A model generated the notes under the pieces. That model saw only the letters and a program-made list of their open reading frames with translations. It searched no databases and had not been told where the DNA came from. DNA of 64,000 nucleotides, from contig NZ_JBBCAS010000001.1 in NCBI RefSeq assembly GCF_037203765.1, positions 603,175 through 667,174 of the forward strand, read 5' to 3'. This stretch comes from Sediminicola sp037203765 (GTDB lineage: Bacteria > Bacteroidota > Bacteroidia > Flavobacteriales > Flavobacteriaceae). The translations under genes were made by a program, and so were the position numbers. Of the stretch, positions 25,962-35,892 are shown in pieces (the first letter of the stretch is position 1; each line of letters opens with the position of its first letter).

Positions 25962-25998
25962 AAAAAGGGGCAGTGTTTTTAGAACTACCCCTTTTTTT
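25962..25998 (-). terminator. Terminator of the RND efflux operon
   Basis: Long stem with one internal mismatch (AAAAAGGGG arm against CCCCTTTTT), A/T runs on both sides, 23 bases past the stop of the RND permease. It can act in both directions. Confidence 0.7.
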
Positions 25999-26020
25999 AT
26001 TTGCCAATTTATACATTTTA

Positions 26021-29000
26021 TTACTTCCTTCTAGCGCGGAACTTTATTTTGAACCTATAGGTGATGAAGAATAATACAGGCACAATAATAAGCGTAAGGA
26101 AGGTTGCCACGATAAGACCATAGATGACGGTCCATGCCAATGGCCCCCAGAAGATCACATTGTCCCCTCCTATATAGATGTGAGGATTAAACTCCGAAAA
26201 CAGGGCAAAAAAGTCTATGTTCAATCCAATCGCCAAAGGAATCAACCCCAATACGGTGGTGATTGCGGTAAGTATAACAGGGCGCAATCTTGCTTTTCCA
26301 CCTTGTATAATGGATTCCCTAGCATCATCCCTTGTTAGTAGTTCACTATCGTCAATATTCAAACGAACCTTTTTTCGGTCAATAAGTATTTGAGTGTAGT
26401 CCAACAGTACCACACCATTGTTGACCACAATACCCGCCAAGGAAATAATGCCCATCATGGTCATCATGATCACAAATGGTTTCCCGGTAATGATCAGTCC
26501 GCCAAAGACCCCGATAAAACTCAAAAATATAGCAATCATGATTATCGCTGGTTTGGAGATTCCCCCAAATTGGAATATCAAAATAAGCATGATCAACCCT
26601 AACCCGGAAAAGAAAGCGCCCACTAAAAAGTTCATTTGCTTGTTCTGTTCCTCAATCTGTCCGGTATAATCTATTTGTACGTCCTGTGGCAAGGCCTTAT
26701 AGCTCTCCATTTCTTCTTGGATTTCGGCCACAATGGCCGCAGCATCCGTAAATCCAGGTTTTAATCCGGAATAAACCGTAACCACCCTTTCGTTGTCCCT
26801 GTGCTTGATGGCGCTAAAAGAAGAGGTGTTTCTTTGTGAGGCTACGGCAGAGACCGGAATTTCTTTGATCTGTCCGTTTGCCGGATCCCTAAAAATGATA
26901 TTTTGGTTGAAGAGGGCACTCTTTTCATATCTGTTCTCCTCATTAAAACGAACATTGATATTATAGTCCTCCCCATCCTTTTTGAAAATACCGGCTTTTT
27001 CGCCAAACAGGGATCTTCTGAGCTGATTTCCCACCTGGCCTACAGCAACACCCAACTCCCCTGCTTTCTCACGGTCTACAACCACCTGCATAGAGGGCTT
27101 GCCCTTATTTACGTCAATTTTCAGTTCCTCTATCCCTGCAATATTTTTGGTGTTGATAAAATTCCGCATGTCCTCAGCGGTATTGATCAATACATCATAA
27201 TCCTTTCCTTGAAGTTCAATATTGATGGGATATCCCGCAGGAGGACCAGCAGCATCCTTCTCCACGGAAATGGCTACTCCTGGATAGATACCCTTTAGGG
27301 ATTCCTGTATGTTTTCCCGGAGTTCCTCTGTATCCAGTCCGTTCCGGTACTTATATTCCCTCATGGATACGGTTAGCTTGCCACGATGCGGCATTTCGGC
27401 AGCCGAGCCACCATCTGTTTGTGGGTTCCCTGCACCCTCACCGACCTGTGAAACGGCAGATTCCACAAGGTAATTGGTCTCGCCGGTGGCATCGGTATAT
27501 TTATTGCTATTTACAATAGCATATACCCTTTTCTCAATAGCCTGTGTTAACTCATTCGTTTTCTCAATGGATGTTCCTTGGGGATATTCGATGTACACAT
27601 ATATTTCATTGGGGATGGTGTCCGGGAAAAATTCAATTTTGGTTCTTTTTGCCCCGATAGAAGCCCCAAAAAGCATAAATGCACCGATCAACATGACCAC
27701 GGTTATGCCAAAATACCAATAGACATTATTTCCTTTGAGCGCATGGATCAATCTCTTTTCATACCAGTTTTCAAAACGTACCATGGTGTTTTTTTGAAAA
27801 TTGACAGCCCACTTTTTCAGGAAGTATTTATAAACCCAGAACATCAGAGCTGTTATGATCATGACCGTTCCCAAACCTCTCATCGCTCCGCCAAAAATGA
27901 GCACAAAAATACCTATTGCGCCCAGGATTATACTAAGGCGGATCAATTGCTTCAATGATAGTTCCTTATCTCCGGTGTCCATAAAATTGGAGACCAACAT
28001 GGAATTCATGAATATGGCCACAAAAAGTGATGATCCAAGAACCACGGATAGGGTGATCGGGAAGTATATCATGAACTGCCCGAAAATTCCAGGCCATAGA
28101 CCTAGGGGAACAAAGGCGGCTACCGTAGTGGCCGTTGAAATAATAATGGGAAATGCTATTTCACCAATACCTTTTTTGGCTGCCTCAATACGCGGCATTC
28201 CCTCATCCATGAGTCGGTACACATTTTCCACGACCACAATGCCATTATCTACCAACATTCCCAAGCCCATGATCATACCAAATAAAATCATGGTGTTTAG
28301 GGTATATCCCAATAATGACAGGATCATAAACGACATGAACATGGACATGGGGATGGCAAACCCTACAAAGAGCGCATTTCTGAACCCTAAAAAGAACATG
28401 AGTACGGTAACCACCAGGATAATACCAAATATGATATTGTTGACAAGGTCATCTACTTGGTTCAGGGTCCTGCCCGATGAATCATTGGCTATGGATATTC
28501 CCAGATCTGCAGGGTAGTAGTTTGCCTTGGCATCCTTGACCATGGCCTTGATCTTGTCTGCCGCCTCAATCATGTTCTTGCCCGCCCGTTTTTTTACATC
28601 CAACATCACCACACTCTCTCCGAACTCACGGGCAAAGGTTGTTTTTTCTTCTTCCGAAAAGGTCACTTGCGCTATGTCCTTTAGATAAACGGCATTTCCA
28701 TTTTCTGATTTTACCACAAAGTCGTTGAGTTCCTTGGGGTCTTCAATCTCCCCCAATATTCTAATGGTCCTTCTTTGACTACTGGTTTTTAGGTTACCAG
28801 CGGACATGGTTACGTTCCCGTTTCTTATCGTGTTCAATACATCGTCAAAACTGACTTTGGCAGCCATCATTTTATATACATCCACTGCAATTTCAACCTC
28901 CTTGTCCTGGGCTCCTCTTATATCCACTTGCTTTACCTCGGGCAGGTCCTCAATTTCGTCCTGCATGTGCTCCGCAAATTCTTTTAACTTTTCAACCGGA

Positions 29001-29491
29001 TAATCCCCAGTGAAATTGATGTTCATGATAGGGAACTGCTCGGAAAGATTTAGGTCGAACACATTGGGGTCTACCTTGGCATTGTTGAAAATAGGCCAGT
29101 CTTCCGTGGCCTTTTCACTGTCTACTTCATCTTTTACTTTCTGCTTGGCAGCCTCTACGGTAATTTCTTCATCAAATTCTACCGTGATAATGGAGTAATC
29201 TTCTTGGGAGGTGGAGGTTATTTCCACAAGGTTGCTCACATTCTTTAATTTGTCCTCCAAAGGGTCGGTAATTAAGCGCTCTATGTCCTCCGCGGTATTG
29301 CCGGGGTAGAGGGTGCTTATATAGATCTTGGTTTCCTTGATTTCCGGAAAATCTTCCCTTGGCATCGCAAAATATGAGGAAAGGCCTATCCAAAGAAAGA
29401 GACCGATCATCACATAGATCACACTCGGGTTATCAATGGCCCATGATGATAGTCCAAATTCCTTATCAGCGTTTTTTTTCTGTCTGCTCAT
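26021..29491 (-). CDS. RND efflux permease (AcrB superfamily)
   Basis: A 1156-residue inner-membrane proton-driven pump with 12 membrane helices and two large periplasmic loops. N-terminal membrane helix, then YPGNTAEDIERLITDPLE typical of the porter domain, and helix 4-type sequence GLGMLVDNGIVVVENV carrying the Asp of the proton relay. It is somewhat longer than AcrB (about 1050), with an insert after the first helical bundle. Last gene of a TetR-tolC-adaptor-permease operon. Drug, detergent or metal substrates cannot be called. Confidence 0.93.
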   Translation of the reverse strand: MSRQKKNADKEFGLSSWAIDNPSVIYVMIGLFLWIGLSSYFAMPREDFPEIKETKIYISTLYPGNTAEDIERLITDPLEDKLKNVSNLVEITSTSQEDYSIITVEFDEEITVEAAKQKVKDEVDSEKATEDWPIFNNAKVDPNVFDLNLSEQFPIMNINFTGDYPVEKLKEFAEHMQDEIEDLPEVKQVDIRGAQDKEVEIAVDVYKMMAAKVSFDDVLNTIRNGNVTMSAGNLKTSSQRRTIRILGEIEDPKELNDFVVKSENGNAVYLKDIAQVTFSEEEKTTFAREFGESVVMLDVKKRAGKNMIEAADKIKAMVKDAKANYYPADLGISIANDSSGRTLNQVDDLVNNIIFGIILVVTVLMFFLGFRNALFVGFAIPMSMFMSFMILSLLGYTLNTMILFGMIMGLGMLVDNGIVVVENVYRLMDEGMPRIEAAKKGIGEIAFPIIISTATTVAAFVPLGLWPGIFGQFMIYFPITLSVVLGSSLFVAIFMNSMLVSNFMDTGDKELSLKQLIRLSIILGAIGIFVLIFGGAMRGLGTVMIITALMFWVYKYFLKKWAVNFQKNTMVRFENWYEKRLIHALKGNNVYWYFGITVVMLIGAFMLFGASIGAKRTKIEFFPDTIPNEIYVYIEYPQGTSIEKTNELTQAIEKRVYAIVNSNKYTDATGETNYLVESAVSQVGEGAGNPQTDGGSAAEMPHRGKLTVSMREYKYRNGLDTEELRENIQESLKGIYPGVAISVEKDAAGPPAGYPINIELQGKDYDVLINTAEDMRNFINTKNIAGIEELKIDVNKGKPSMQVVVDREKAGELGVAVGQVGNQLRRSLFGEKAGIFKKDGEDYNINVRFNEENRYEKSALFNQNIIFRDPANGQIKEIPVSAVASQRNTSSFSAIKHRDNERVVTVYSGLKPGFTDAAAIVAEIQEEMESYKALPQDVQIDYTGQIEEQNKQMNFLVGAFFSGLGLIMLILIFQFGGISKPAIIMIAIFLSFIGVFGGLIITGKPFVIMMTMMGIISLAGIVVNNGVVLLDYTQILIDRKKVRLNIDDSELLTRDDARESIIQGGKARLRPVILTAITTVLGLIPLAIGLNIDFFALFSEFNPHIYIGGDNVIFWGPLAWTVIYGLIVATFLTLIIVPVLFFITYRFKIKFRARRK

Positions 29492-29498
29492 GGACTCT

Positions 29499-30668
29499 TT
29501 AGTTTATGATTTTTACTTTTTGACCATCTTTAACGCTCCTTGCGCCTTCCTTGATCACCTGTTGTCCATTGACCAATCCGGAAAGCACTTCAATTAATGC
29601 TCCTTGGGTCTTCCCGGTGGTAATAATGGTTTTTTTCGCTATAGCCTCATTATCAGCATTGGGTTCCATGGCGATATAAGCATATTGCTCCCCTTCGGCA
29701 TTTTCGGAAACAATGCTCTGGGGAATCAGAATTGCTTTTTCACTAGTGTAATCATTGATACGAACCTTGGCGGTGAGGTTAGGCTTTATGTTCCCATTTT
29801 TATTGGGAACGGGGATTTCCACGTTAAAAGATCTATTGCTTGGATTGATGAAATTTCCGGTCTGGCGGATTTTGGTGTTGGCACTATCCCCTAAAACAGG
29901 AAAGTAAACCTGTGCTTCTTTCCCTTTGGTAATACTGCCTAGATATGTTTCCGGAACCTCTACATCTATGTACATGTCAGAGAGGTTGACAATTCGGAAC
30001 ACTTCTGATCCCGGACCTGGAGAAACCACGGTACCCTGGTCTTTGATAACATCGTCAATGATACCAGCAAAGGGAGCCCTAATGGTAGATTTTCCCAATT
30101 GGCTTTGAAATTGTTTCACAGCATTCTGTTGTGCCTCGTAGTTCGACTTAGCTTGGAGGTACTGTATTTCAGAGCCTATTTTTTGTTCCCATAGGCGTTT
30201 TTGGCGTTCAAAGGTGGTCTTGGCCAGTTCGGCCTGTGTTTTAAGTTGCTCCAATTGGCTTCCCAACCCACCGTCATCTATGGTTGCCAACAACTGTCCT
30301 TTTCTTACTTGCTGTCCTTTTTGAACATAGACCTTTTGCAATGTTCCAGCCATTTCCGGATAGATCAATACATTTTGTTTGGTCATTACGTCTCCCTGAA
30401 GTTCCAAAAAGTGGTCAAATTTTTGTTCCTCGGCCATGACTGTGGTAACCAATGGTAACTTTTCATCCAAGTTAAAAGTTGCAATGACAGAGTCGAGAAG
30501 CTTTATTTCCCTATCCGTAGTTTTTAATTGCTCGGAAAGTTCACTTTTCTTGGCCCTTAGGGCCTCCACATCACCAGCTTCAATAAGGCTGTCCACGGAG
30601 GACTGACCGTTATTGCCACAAGCGGTGAGTACAAGGGCGGATACAAGTATGGAATAGATTTTTTTCAT
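29499..30668 (-). CDS. RND periplasmic adaptor lipoprotein
   Basis: 389 residues with a lipobox (VLTAC, Cys17), a coiled-coil (about 28-68 and 135-190), a biotinyl/lipoyl-like half-motif (VYVQKGQQVRKGQLLATIDD) and beta-barrel domains. It links the RND permease to the TolC channel. Seven bases precede the permease start. Confidence 0.93.
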   Translation of the reverse strand: MKKIYSILVSALVLTACGNNGQSSVDSLIEAGDVEALRAKKSELSEQLKTTDREIKLLDSVIATFNLDEKLPLVTTVMAEEQKFDHFLELQGDVMTKQNVLIYPEMAGTLQKVYVQKGQQVRKGQLLATIDDGGLGSQLEQLKTQAELAKTTFERQKRLWEQKIGSEIQYLQAKSNYEAQQNAVKQFQSQLGKSTIRAPFAGIIDDVIKDQGTVVSPGPGSEVFRIVNLSDMYIDVEVPETYLGSITKGKEAQVYFPVLGDSANTKIRQTGNFINPSNRSFNVEIPVPNKNGNIKPNLTAKVRINDYTSEKAILIPQSIVSENAEGEQYAYIAMEPNADNEAIAKKTIITTGKTQGALIEVLSGLVNGQQVIKEGARSVKDGQKVKIIN

Positions 30669-30707
30669 TTGAATAGTATTATAGATGGCTTTATTTTGAT
30701 AGATCTC

Positions 30708-32045
30708 TTAGTTGTTGATGATAGTTTCCAATGCTGTTTTCTTATTGATAACCCCAACCATAGATTGCAAATATTCCTGTTGGGCGGTATACAATTGTGT
30801 TTGGGCCTGCCTTAGCTCAAAACTCGAAGCCAGTCCCTCAGTATATTTTACCTGATTTTTATGTTCAATGCGCTCGGCCAAGGCCAGGTTGTCCTTGGAA
30901 GTATCGTACTGTTCTATGGCGAACAGATACTCACTTTTGGCATTTTCCAACTGCAATCTGATATTTTCTTTGGCTTCTTCCAACTGAGTCTTTGCCTTTT
31001 CCAATGCTATTTTGGCCCTTGCCGTAGTGGCACTGCGCTTAAAGGAGCTGAAAATGGGTATGCTGAGGTCAAAACCAAGTACGGATGAATCATACCATTC
31101 TTGATCCCCGCTAAAAAAATCAAAATTTTGACTAAAGGCCGTGGACCCGTAATTTAGAAAGGCATTCAACGTGGGTAGGGCCCTGCTTTTTGCCAATTTT
31201 AGTTCATAGTAACGTTGTTCATTGAGGTTGTAGGCCAACTTATAATCCACATTGTTTTCCATGGTCAACTCCTGATCCAGTAGCCTTAGGTCCATTTTTT
31301 TTTGGGTAAGTTTGTCCAGATCTTCCTTTAAAACGATGGGAGTTTCAATGTCCAGGCCCATTACGAGGTTCAACATTTGAAGGGTCAACCTCTCCAATCG
31401 TTGTGAATTTCTCAATTGATTCTCCACGGAAGAAAGGGTAATCTGAAGTTGGTCCACACTTTCTTCGTCTCCAAGTCCATTTTCATAGATTTTCTTGGTT
31501 TCGTACAGGTTTTTGTTAAGTGTTTCCCGGTTTTTTTCAAGTATTGCAACACTTTCTTTGGCAAGAAGCACATTACCGTAGGCTTCAACCACGGCTTTGC
31601 GGACCTCAAGATCTGTTTTTTCTTTGTTGTTGGCACTATAGCTGATAAATGCTCTGGATGCCTGTACGCCTACAATATAGGAGCCGTCAAAAATTTGTTG
31701 TTTTAAGGTGGCTGTGGCACTTGCTGTTTGTGCCTGTCCAAATACAATAGGAGCGAAGGTCCCAGGTTCCCCACCAAAAAACTCTGCAGGGATCAGGGAA
31801 ACGGGCTGTTTCAGTTGATTTTGATAGCTTACTGCACCTTCAATTTGCGGTAGGCCCCCGGCAATGGTTTCCCACTTTTGTTTTTGGGCATCAATGATAT
31901 CCTTGTTGGCATTGATGGCCTTATAATTATGCTCCAGGGCAAAGGCGATCGCCTCGTCCAAAGAAAAGCTCTGTGGGACCTGTTCTTGGGCAGACCCCGT
32001 TAGGCCAATGAGTGCAGTAAAGGCGATTAGTAAAAACTGTTTCAT
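30708..32045 (-). CDS. TolC family outer-membrane efflux channel
   Basis: 445 residues, signal peptide ending GSAQ, then the two structural repeats of outer-membrane efflux proteins with long heptad helices. The ATG follows the TetR stop directly (TAAATG). It provides the exit duct for the RND pump encoded after it. Confidence 0.92.
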   Translation of the reverse strand: MKQFLLIAFTALIGLTGSAQEQVPQSFSLDEAIAFALEHNYKAINANKDIIDAQKQKWETIAGGLPQIEGAVSYQNQLKQPVSLIPAEFFGGEPGTFAPIVFGQAQTASATATLKQQIFDGSYIVGVQASRAFISYSANNKEKTDLEVRKAVVEAYGNVLLAKESVAILEKNRETLNKNLYETKKIYENGLGDEESVDQLQITLSSVENQLRNSQRLERLTLQMLNLVMGLDIETPIVLKEDLDKLTQKKMDLRLLDQELTMENNVDYKLAYNLNEQRYYELKLAKSRALPTLNAFLNYGSTAFSQNFDFFSGDQEWYDSSVLGFDLSIPIFSSFKRSATTARAKIALEKAKTQLEEAKENIRLQLENAKSEYLFAIEQYDTSKDNLALAERIEHKNQVKYTEGLASSFELRQAQTQLYTAQQEYLQSMVGVINKKTALETIINN

Positions 32046-32651
32046 TTATTCGTGATTTGAATTGATTAATGCATTTAATATTTTCCTTCCCTTTGGGGTT
32101 ACTATTCCCCTAAGATGGTATTCCAGGAAGTCATCCATCAATACCTTTATGGGGAATTGCTCTTCGGGAAATATATCATGATCCTTTAGGGTTGTGACAC
32201 CGGAGAAATAGATCCTACCGATAAAGTCCACGTTGATGTTCTCTCGGTATATGCCCTCACCAACACCTTTCTTGATGTTGTCAACGATGCAATCTTCCAT
32301 GATCTGGAATTGCTTCTTTCTAAGGGCGATAAAAATTTTTGGATAGTATTTCTGTAGCTGAAATTCTGTGGATCCTTTTTCATCATGCAAATGCAACATG
32401 ACTATTTTTTTGATCTCATAGAGCTCTTCGATGGGATTTTTTTGCAGATCCCGGATACAATTGATATTATCCACAATTTTATGGAAGATGAACATGGTAC
32501 ACTCTTCTACCAAAGTGGTCTTGTTGTTAAAGTGGATGTAAATGGTCTTCTTGGAAATGCCCATTTCTTGGGCAATATCATCCATGGTAATGCTTTTGAA
32601 TCCAAGTTTCAAGAACAATTCGGACGATTTTTCGATGATATTTTCTCTCAT
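32046..32651 (-). CDS. TetR/AcrR family repressor of the efflux operon
   Basis: 201 residues from the ATG at 32651; the frame opens at 32726 but the upstream part overlaps the operator and promoter. The N-terminal helix-turn-helix (SITMDDIAQEMGISKKTIYIHF, about residues 21-42) is typical TetR. The C-terminal ligand domain is unassigned. As first gene of the operon it probably represses itself and the pump. Confidence 0.92.
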   Translation of the reverse strand: MRENIIEKSSELFLKLGFKSITMDDIAQEMGISKKTIYIHFNNKTTLVEECTMFIFHKIVDNINCIRDLQKNPIEELYEIKKIVMLHLHDEKGSTEFQLQKYYPKIFIALRKKQFQIMEDCIVDNIKKGVGEGIYRENINVDFIGRIYFSGVTTLKDHDIFPEEQFPIKVLMDDFLEYHLRGIVTPKGRKILNALINSNHE

Positions 32652-32659
32652 AAGAGCGG

Positions 32660-32700
32660 CAAATATAACGCAGGAAACTTTAAAAACAAAAAAAGTTTCC
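32660..32700 (-). promoter_or_regulatory. Efflux operon promoter with TetR operator
   Basis: Minus strand: TTTG, exactly 19 bases, then TATATTTG (32660-32667), a consensus Bacteroidota promoter. A perfect inverted repeat GGAAACTTT-N10-AAAGTTTCC (32673-32681 and 32692-32700) is centred on the TTTG. The -7 box ends 8 bases before the ATG, so the transcript is leaderless or nearly so. Confidence 0.75.
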
Positions 32701-32807
32701 AAAGTTTTTCGTGGAATGGATATCATGAAGGCATGAAAAACGCTTAATCCCTTTGGAAAGTATGATGATTTATTGATTTGGTGTATTTTTGGACAAAAAT
32801 TGCATTA

Positions 32808-33782
32808 ATGCTCACCATAGACCAGTACCGTTCGGAATTCATCGATTATTTAGAGGCCAAGACCACAACCAGAGAGCCTGAAAATTTATATGCCCCTATG
32901 AGCTATATCTTGGGATTGGGAGGAAAACGCTTGCGTCCTGTATTGACATTGATGACAGCGGATATTTTTGGAAAGGATTACAAAGAGGCCATGGACGCGG
33001 CACTGGCCGTGGAGGTTTTCCATAATTTTTCCTTGGTACATGACGATATAATGGATGATGCCCCACTCCGCAGGGGACAGGTCACTGTACATGAAAAATG
33101 GGATATAAATACAGGGATACTATCAGGTGATGCCATGTTGATCAGTGCAATCCAATATTTTGAACGATATGAGGGGCAGGTTTATAAAGATCTTCTAAGA
33201 TTGTTCAGCAAAACAGCATTGGAAGTTTGCGAAGGACAACAGTACGATGTAGATTTTGAGGATAGGGAGGATGTGACCATCCCTGAGTATATTAAAATGA
33301 TTGAATATAAGACCGCAGTTTTGGTTGCGGCGGCGATGAAAATGGGAGCTATTATTGCGGGTGCATCGGTAGCGTCCCAGAAAGCCATTTACGAATTTGG
33401 TAGGCTTTTGGGAATAGCATTTCAATTGCAAGATGATTATCTGGATGCTTTTGGTGATCCCAAGACATTTGGGAAGCAGGTAGGTGGGGATATTATAGAG
33501 AACAAAAAAACTTTCTTGTACCTCAAGTCATTGGAAATGGCGACCACCCAACAAGCGCAAGAATTGGCGCATTTGTTTTCTATCAAACCCAAAGATACCT
33601 CGGCCAAGATCAATACCGTGAAGGATGTATTTATAGAGAGCACGGCCGCCCAACAGACGAAGGACGAAATTGAAAAGTACACCAATAAGGCCTTTGAGGT
33701 GTTGGAAACATTGGAAATTTCCCCCGATAAGAAAGAAATTCTCAAGCGTTTTGGGGAAGGTTTAATGAAGCGCAAAGTATAG
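32808..33782 (+). CDS. Polyprenyl diphosphate synthase
   Basis: About 324 residues from the ATG at 32808; a longer frame from 32778 overlaps a TATTTTTG -7 box (32784-32791), so the short form is preferred. Trans-isoprenyl chain elongation enzyme with first Asp-rich motif DDIMDD (residues 79-84), second motif DDYLD, and GGKRLRP. It condenses isopentenyl diphosphate for quinone or carotenoid precursors; chain length cannot be called. Confidence 0.92.
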   Translation: MLTIDQYRSEFIDYLEAKTTTREPENLYAPMSYILGLGGKRLRPVLTLMTADIFGKDYKEAMDAALAVEVFHNFSLVHDDIMDDAPLRRGQVTVHEKWDINTGILSGDAMLISAIQYFERYEGQVYKDLLRLFSKTALEVCEGQQYDVDFEDREDVTIPEYIKMIEYKTAVLVAAAMKMGAIIAGASVASQKAIYEFGRLLGIAFQLQDDYLDAFGDPKTFGKQVGGDIIENKKTFLYLKSLEMATTQQAQELAHLFSIKPKDTSAKINTVKDVFIESTAAQQTKDEIEKYTNKAFEVLETLEISPDKKEILKRFGEGLMKRKV

Positions 33783-33795
33783 CGCCATTAGCACC

Positions 33796-34377
33796 TTAGT
33801 TGCAAGAGCCCTTATCTTGGACACTTTTAGACATATCAAATGCCAAGGCACTATAGGCATTGCCATTGTAACTGAATTCATCCACAACTTTCCAACCCAA
33901 CTTTTGGATATGGGCATGCTCCGAAACTTTGTTCAATTTGTTTATAAAGGTGACACTGATGGGGTATTTGTCCACGAAAATTAGTCGCATTGTTTCGAAA
34001 ATCTGGTTTATAATTCCGCGGCCGCGGTGGTCCTTATGGATGCATATGGGACCGTATTGAAAACTGTTCTCCGTGGTAATCGGAATATTTTGAAATGATA
34101 AATTGTAAAATCTTCCGGTCATTTTATTGAATATATCCCATTGTGAAAAATACGACCAGTCCCCGGCAAAGACATAGGCAATTACCTTCTGGTGCTCATC
34201 AAGCCCAACAAAGAGACCATCTTGTGATATAATGTCTTCAATTTGTTTTTGGGTAAAAGGAGTGGTGACAAACCCATGCTGCAATTCCTCAAAAGTTAAA
34301 TTTTTAAAAAGATTCAGTTCCTGAAGCTCCAATACTCCGATGATATCCGATAATTTTCCCAAACGCGTTTGTATCAT
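33796..34377 (-). CDS. GNAT family acetyltransferase-like protein
   Basis: 193 residues with the acetyl-CoA loop HKDHRGRGI in the centre and a preceding strand GPICI, as in GNAT proteins. The N-terminal half is longer than in minimal GNATs. It lies 22 bases after crtY on the same strand, so it is probably co-transcribed, but no link to carotenoids is shown. The converging polyprenyl synthase gene ends 13 bases away. Confidence 0.75.
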   Translation of the reverse strand: MIQTRLGKLSDIIGVLELQELNLFKNLTFEELQHGFVTTPFTQKQIEDIISQDGLFVGLDEHQKVIAYVFAGDWSYFSQWDIFNKMTGRFYNLSFQNIPITTENSFQYGPICIHKDHRGRGIINQIFETMRLIFVDKYPISVTFINKLNKVSEHAHIQKLGWKVVDEFSYNGNAYSALAFDMSKSVQDKGSCN

Positions 34378-34399
34378 TTCATGGAAGGTTTTTTTAAGG

Positions 34400-35542
34400 T
34401 TAGAATACCCTTCTCAATAGAGCTTTGGTAAAGTCAATAATTGGGCAGGCCGTAATAATTTTAAGTTCTTCCCATAAATTGGTTTCCTCATCCAAAAACT
34501 TAAAAATCAATTGTGGGGACCTGTTTTTAAAGAGCGTGCCAAAAATGGACTCGCCTTTGTGGTTGTCCCGATGAAGAATATCCAGTAATAGTAGATCATA
34601 GTACCAAAAACGGTCCTTTTTGGAGAAATGATGAAGTGGTTTGTCTTTTTTCAAGTATGAGACCAAGAGTTTGGTTTTTTTCCAAGCATACCTGAAAGTA
34701 TATCCCGAGCTGGGTTTTGCCCATCCCCCGGCCATGCCTATATGGAGTAGATTCTTACTGTTGAAAACATTAAAATCAAAACAGGTCATGGGTATGTTGC
34801 CCTTTTCCTTTTCAAGGATAGTAAATGCATCACATTGCAATTGTTCTTTTATATAGGTGGCTATGGCCTCTTCATATTCAGCTTCAGGGAGTAGGCTTTC
34901 TGAAAATAAGGTGTACTCCACCAAGGCCTCAGTTTCAGAAAAGGGGAGTACGTACATAAACCGTGTATTGCCTTTTTGGGGAATGGAAAAATCCATAAAG
35001 GTAGCTTGGTCCATATCAAAAACTGGTTTATCGGTTTTAATGAACCAACCGATGAAGTGTTGTTGTAATAGTGGGTATTTGGTCTGGGCTTTCAACACCT
35101 TGTAATCCAATATACTATTGAATACTTTTTTTGCGGTATAAACGGTATTCTCTGTCCTGACCAAAACATGCTGGTCCCTGTCCTCAATGTCAAGAACCGT
35201 ATCTGTTCTGAAAGCAATATTGGAATAAGAGGCAATTTTATTCTTATATGCGGAGTAGAAATCAATGCCCCTTACCATTTTGTAGGAATAGGGCGCTATG
35301 TCCAATCTTGCATCGTAGGTTGGGCCTCCAAAATAAATATTGTTCCAGGACTTGTGGAGGATGTCATCAAAGTCGCCCATGCCATTTTCCCAAAAGCACC
35401 AGGTTCGGTCATTGTTACTTTTGGAATCCTTATCCAATAATAAGATAGTTTTACCCTTGAAAAAAGGATCTTTCCCCAGAGCTTCGGCGAGCATAAATCC
35501 GCCTGCCCCAGCGCCTACAATAATATAATCGAATGTGTCCAT
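34400..35542 (-). CDS. crtY: Lycopene beta-cyclase
   Basis: 380 residues. N-terminal dinucleotide-binding motif YIIVGAGAGGFMLAEAL, followed by DKDSKSNNDRTWCFWE, the lycopene-cyclase-specific continuation. The enzyme closes both ends of lycopene to beta-carotene, pointing to yellow-orange pigments. crtB, crtI and crtZ are not in the window, so the carotenoid genes are split. Confidence 0.9.
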   Translation of the reverse strand: MDTFDYIIVGAGAGGFMLAEALGKDPFFKGKTILLLDKDSKSNNDRTWCFWENGMGDFDDILHKSWNNIYFGGPTYDARLDIAPYSYKMVRGIDFYSAYKNKIASYSNIAFRTDTVLDIEDRDQHVLVRTENTVYTAKKVFNSILDYKVLKAQTKYPLLQQHFIGWFIKTDKPVFDMDQATFMDFSIPQKGNTRFMYVLPFSETEALVEYTLFSESLLPEAEYEEAIATYIKEQLQCDAFTILEKEKGNIPMTCFDFNVFNSKNLLHIGMAGGWAKPSSGYTFRYAWKKTKLLVSYLKKDKPLHHFSKKDRFWYYDLLLLDILHRDNHKGESIFGTLFKNRSPQLIFKFLDEETNLWEELKIITACPIIDFTKALLRRVF

Positions 35543-35892
35543 ACCGTACTATATGTCCATACTTATGGAACCCTTTATTTAAAACTTCCCATCCAAGGTT
35601 GTTGCATTGATCAAAAATACAAATTATCATCAAAGGGCAACAAGCTATATGATGTAGGATTTATGGGTATTTCTATGGAAGGCCAACAAACATTGTTTAA
35701 AGGTCCGTGAGACCGGTGTGTTTGTCACTGATATAAAACAATATAAAAGCAGGGCAAGACGACTATACCCTTATACGGCTAGATGTGGATTGGTAATCAA
35801 AATGTTAAATTTCACGTCAATTAAATTTAGGTTCGTCTAAAAATTAATTTTAAAATGTAAAAATGTATTTTTGTATAAACTTGTATAAGGAT
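35543..35892. promoter_or_regulatory. Divergent crtY / metal-regulator promoter region
   Basis: Minus strand: TTG-N18-TATTTTTG (-7 at 35612-35619) for crtY, leader about 65 bases. Plus strand: TATTTTTG at 35866-35873 for the regulator gene. The part between 35645 and 35825 shows nothing else recognisable. Confidence 0.6.
35826..35841 (+). promoter_or_regulatory. Candidate DtxR/MntR operator
   Basis: Perfect inverted repeat TTTAG-GTTCGT-CTAAA, 24 bases upstream of the -7 box of the regulator gene. DtxR/IdeR/MntR sites have TTAGG...CCTAA-type symmetry, so sequence and position both suit autoregulation of the operon. Confidence 0.5.

Noticed and set aside
27855..28517. 220-residue plus-strand ORF inside the RND permease gene
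   Set aside because: Low-complexity shadow of the opposite frame of a strongly conserved membrane protein; Met/Ile/Pro-rich, no domain.
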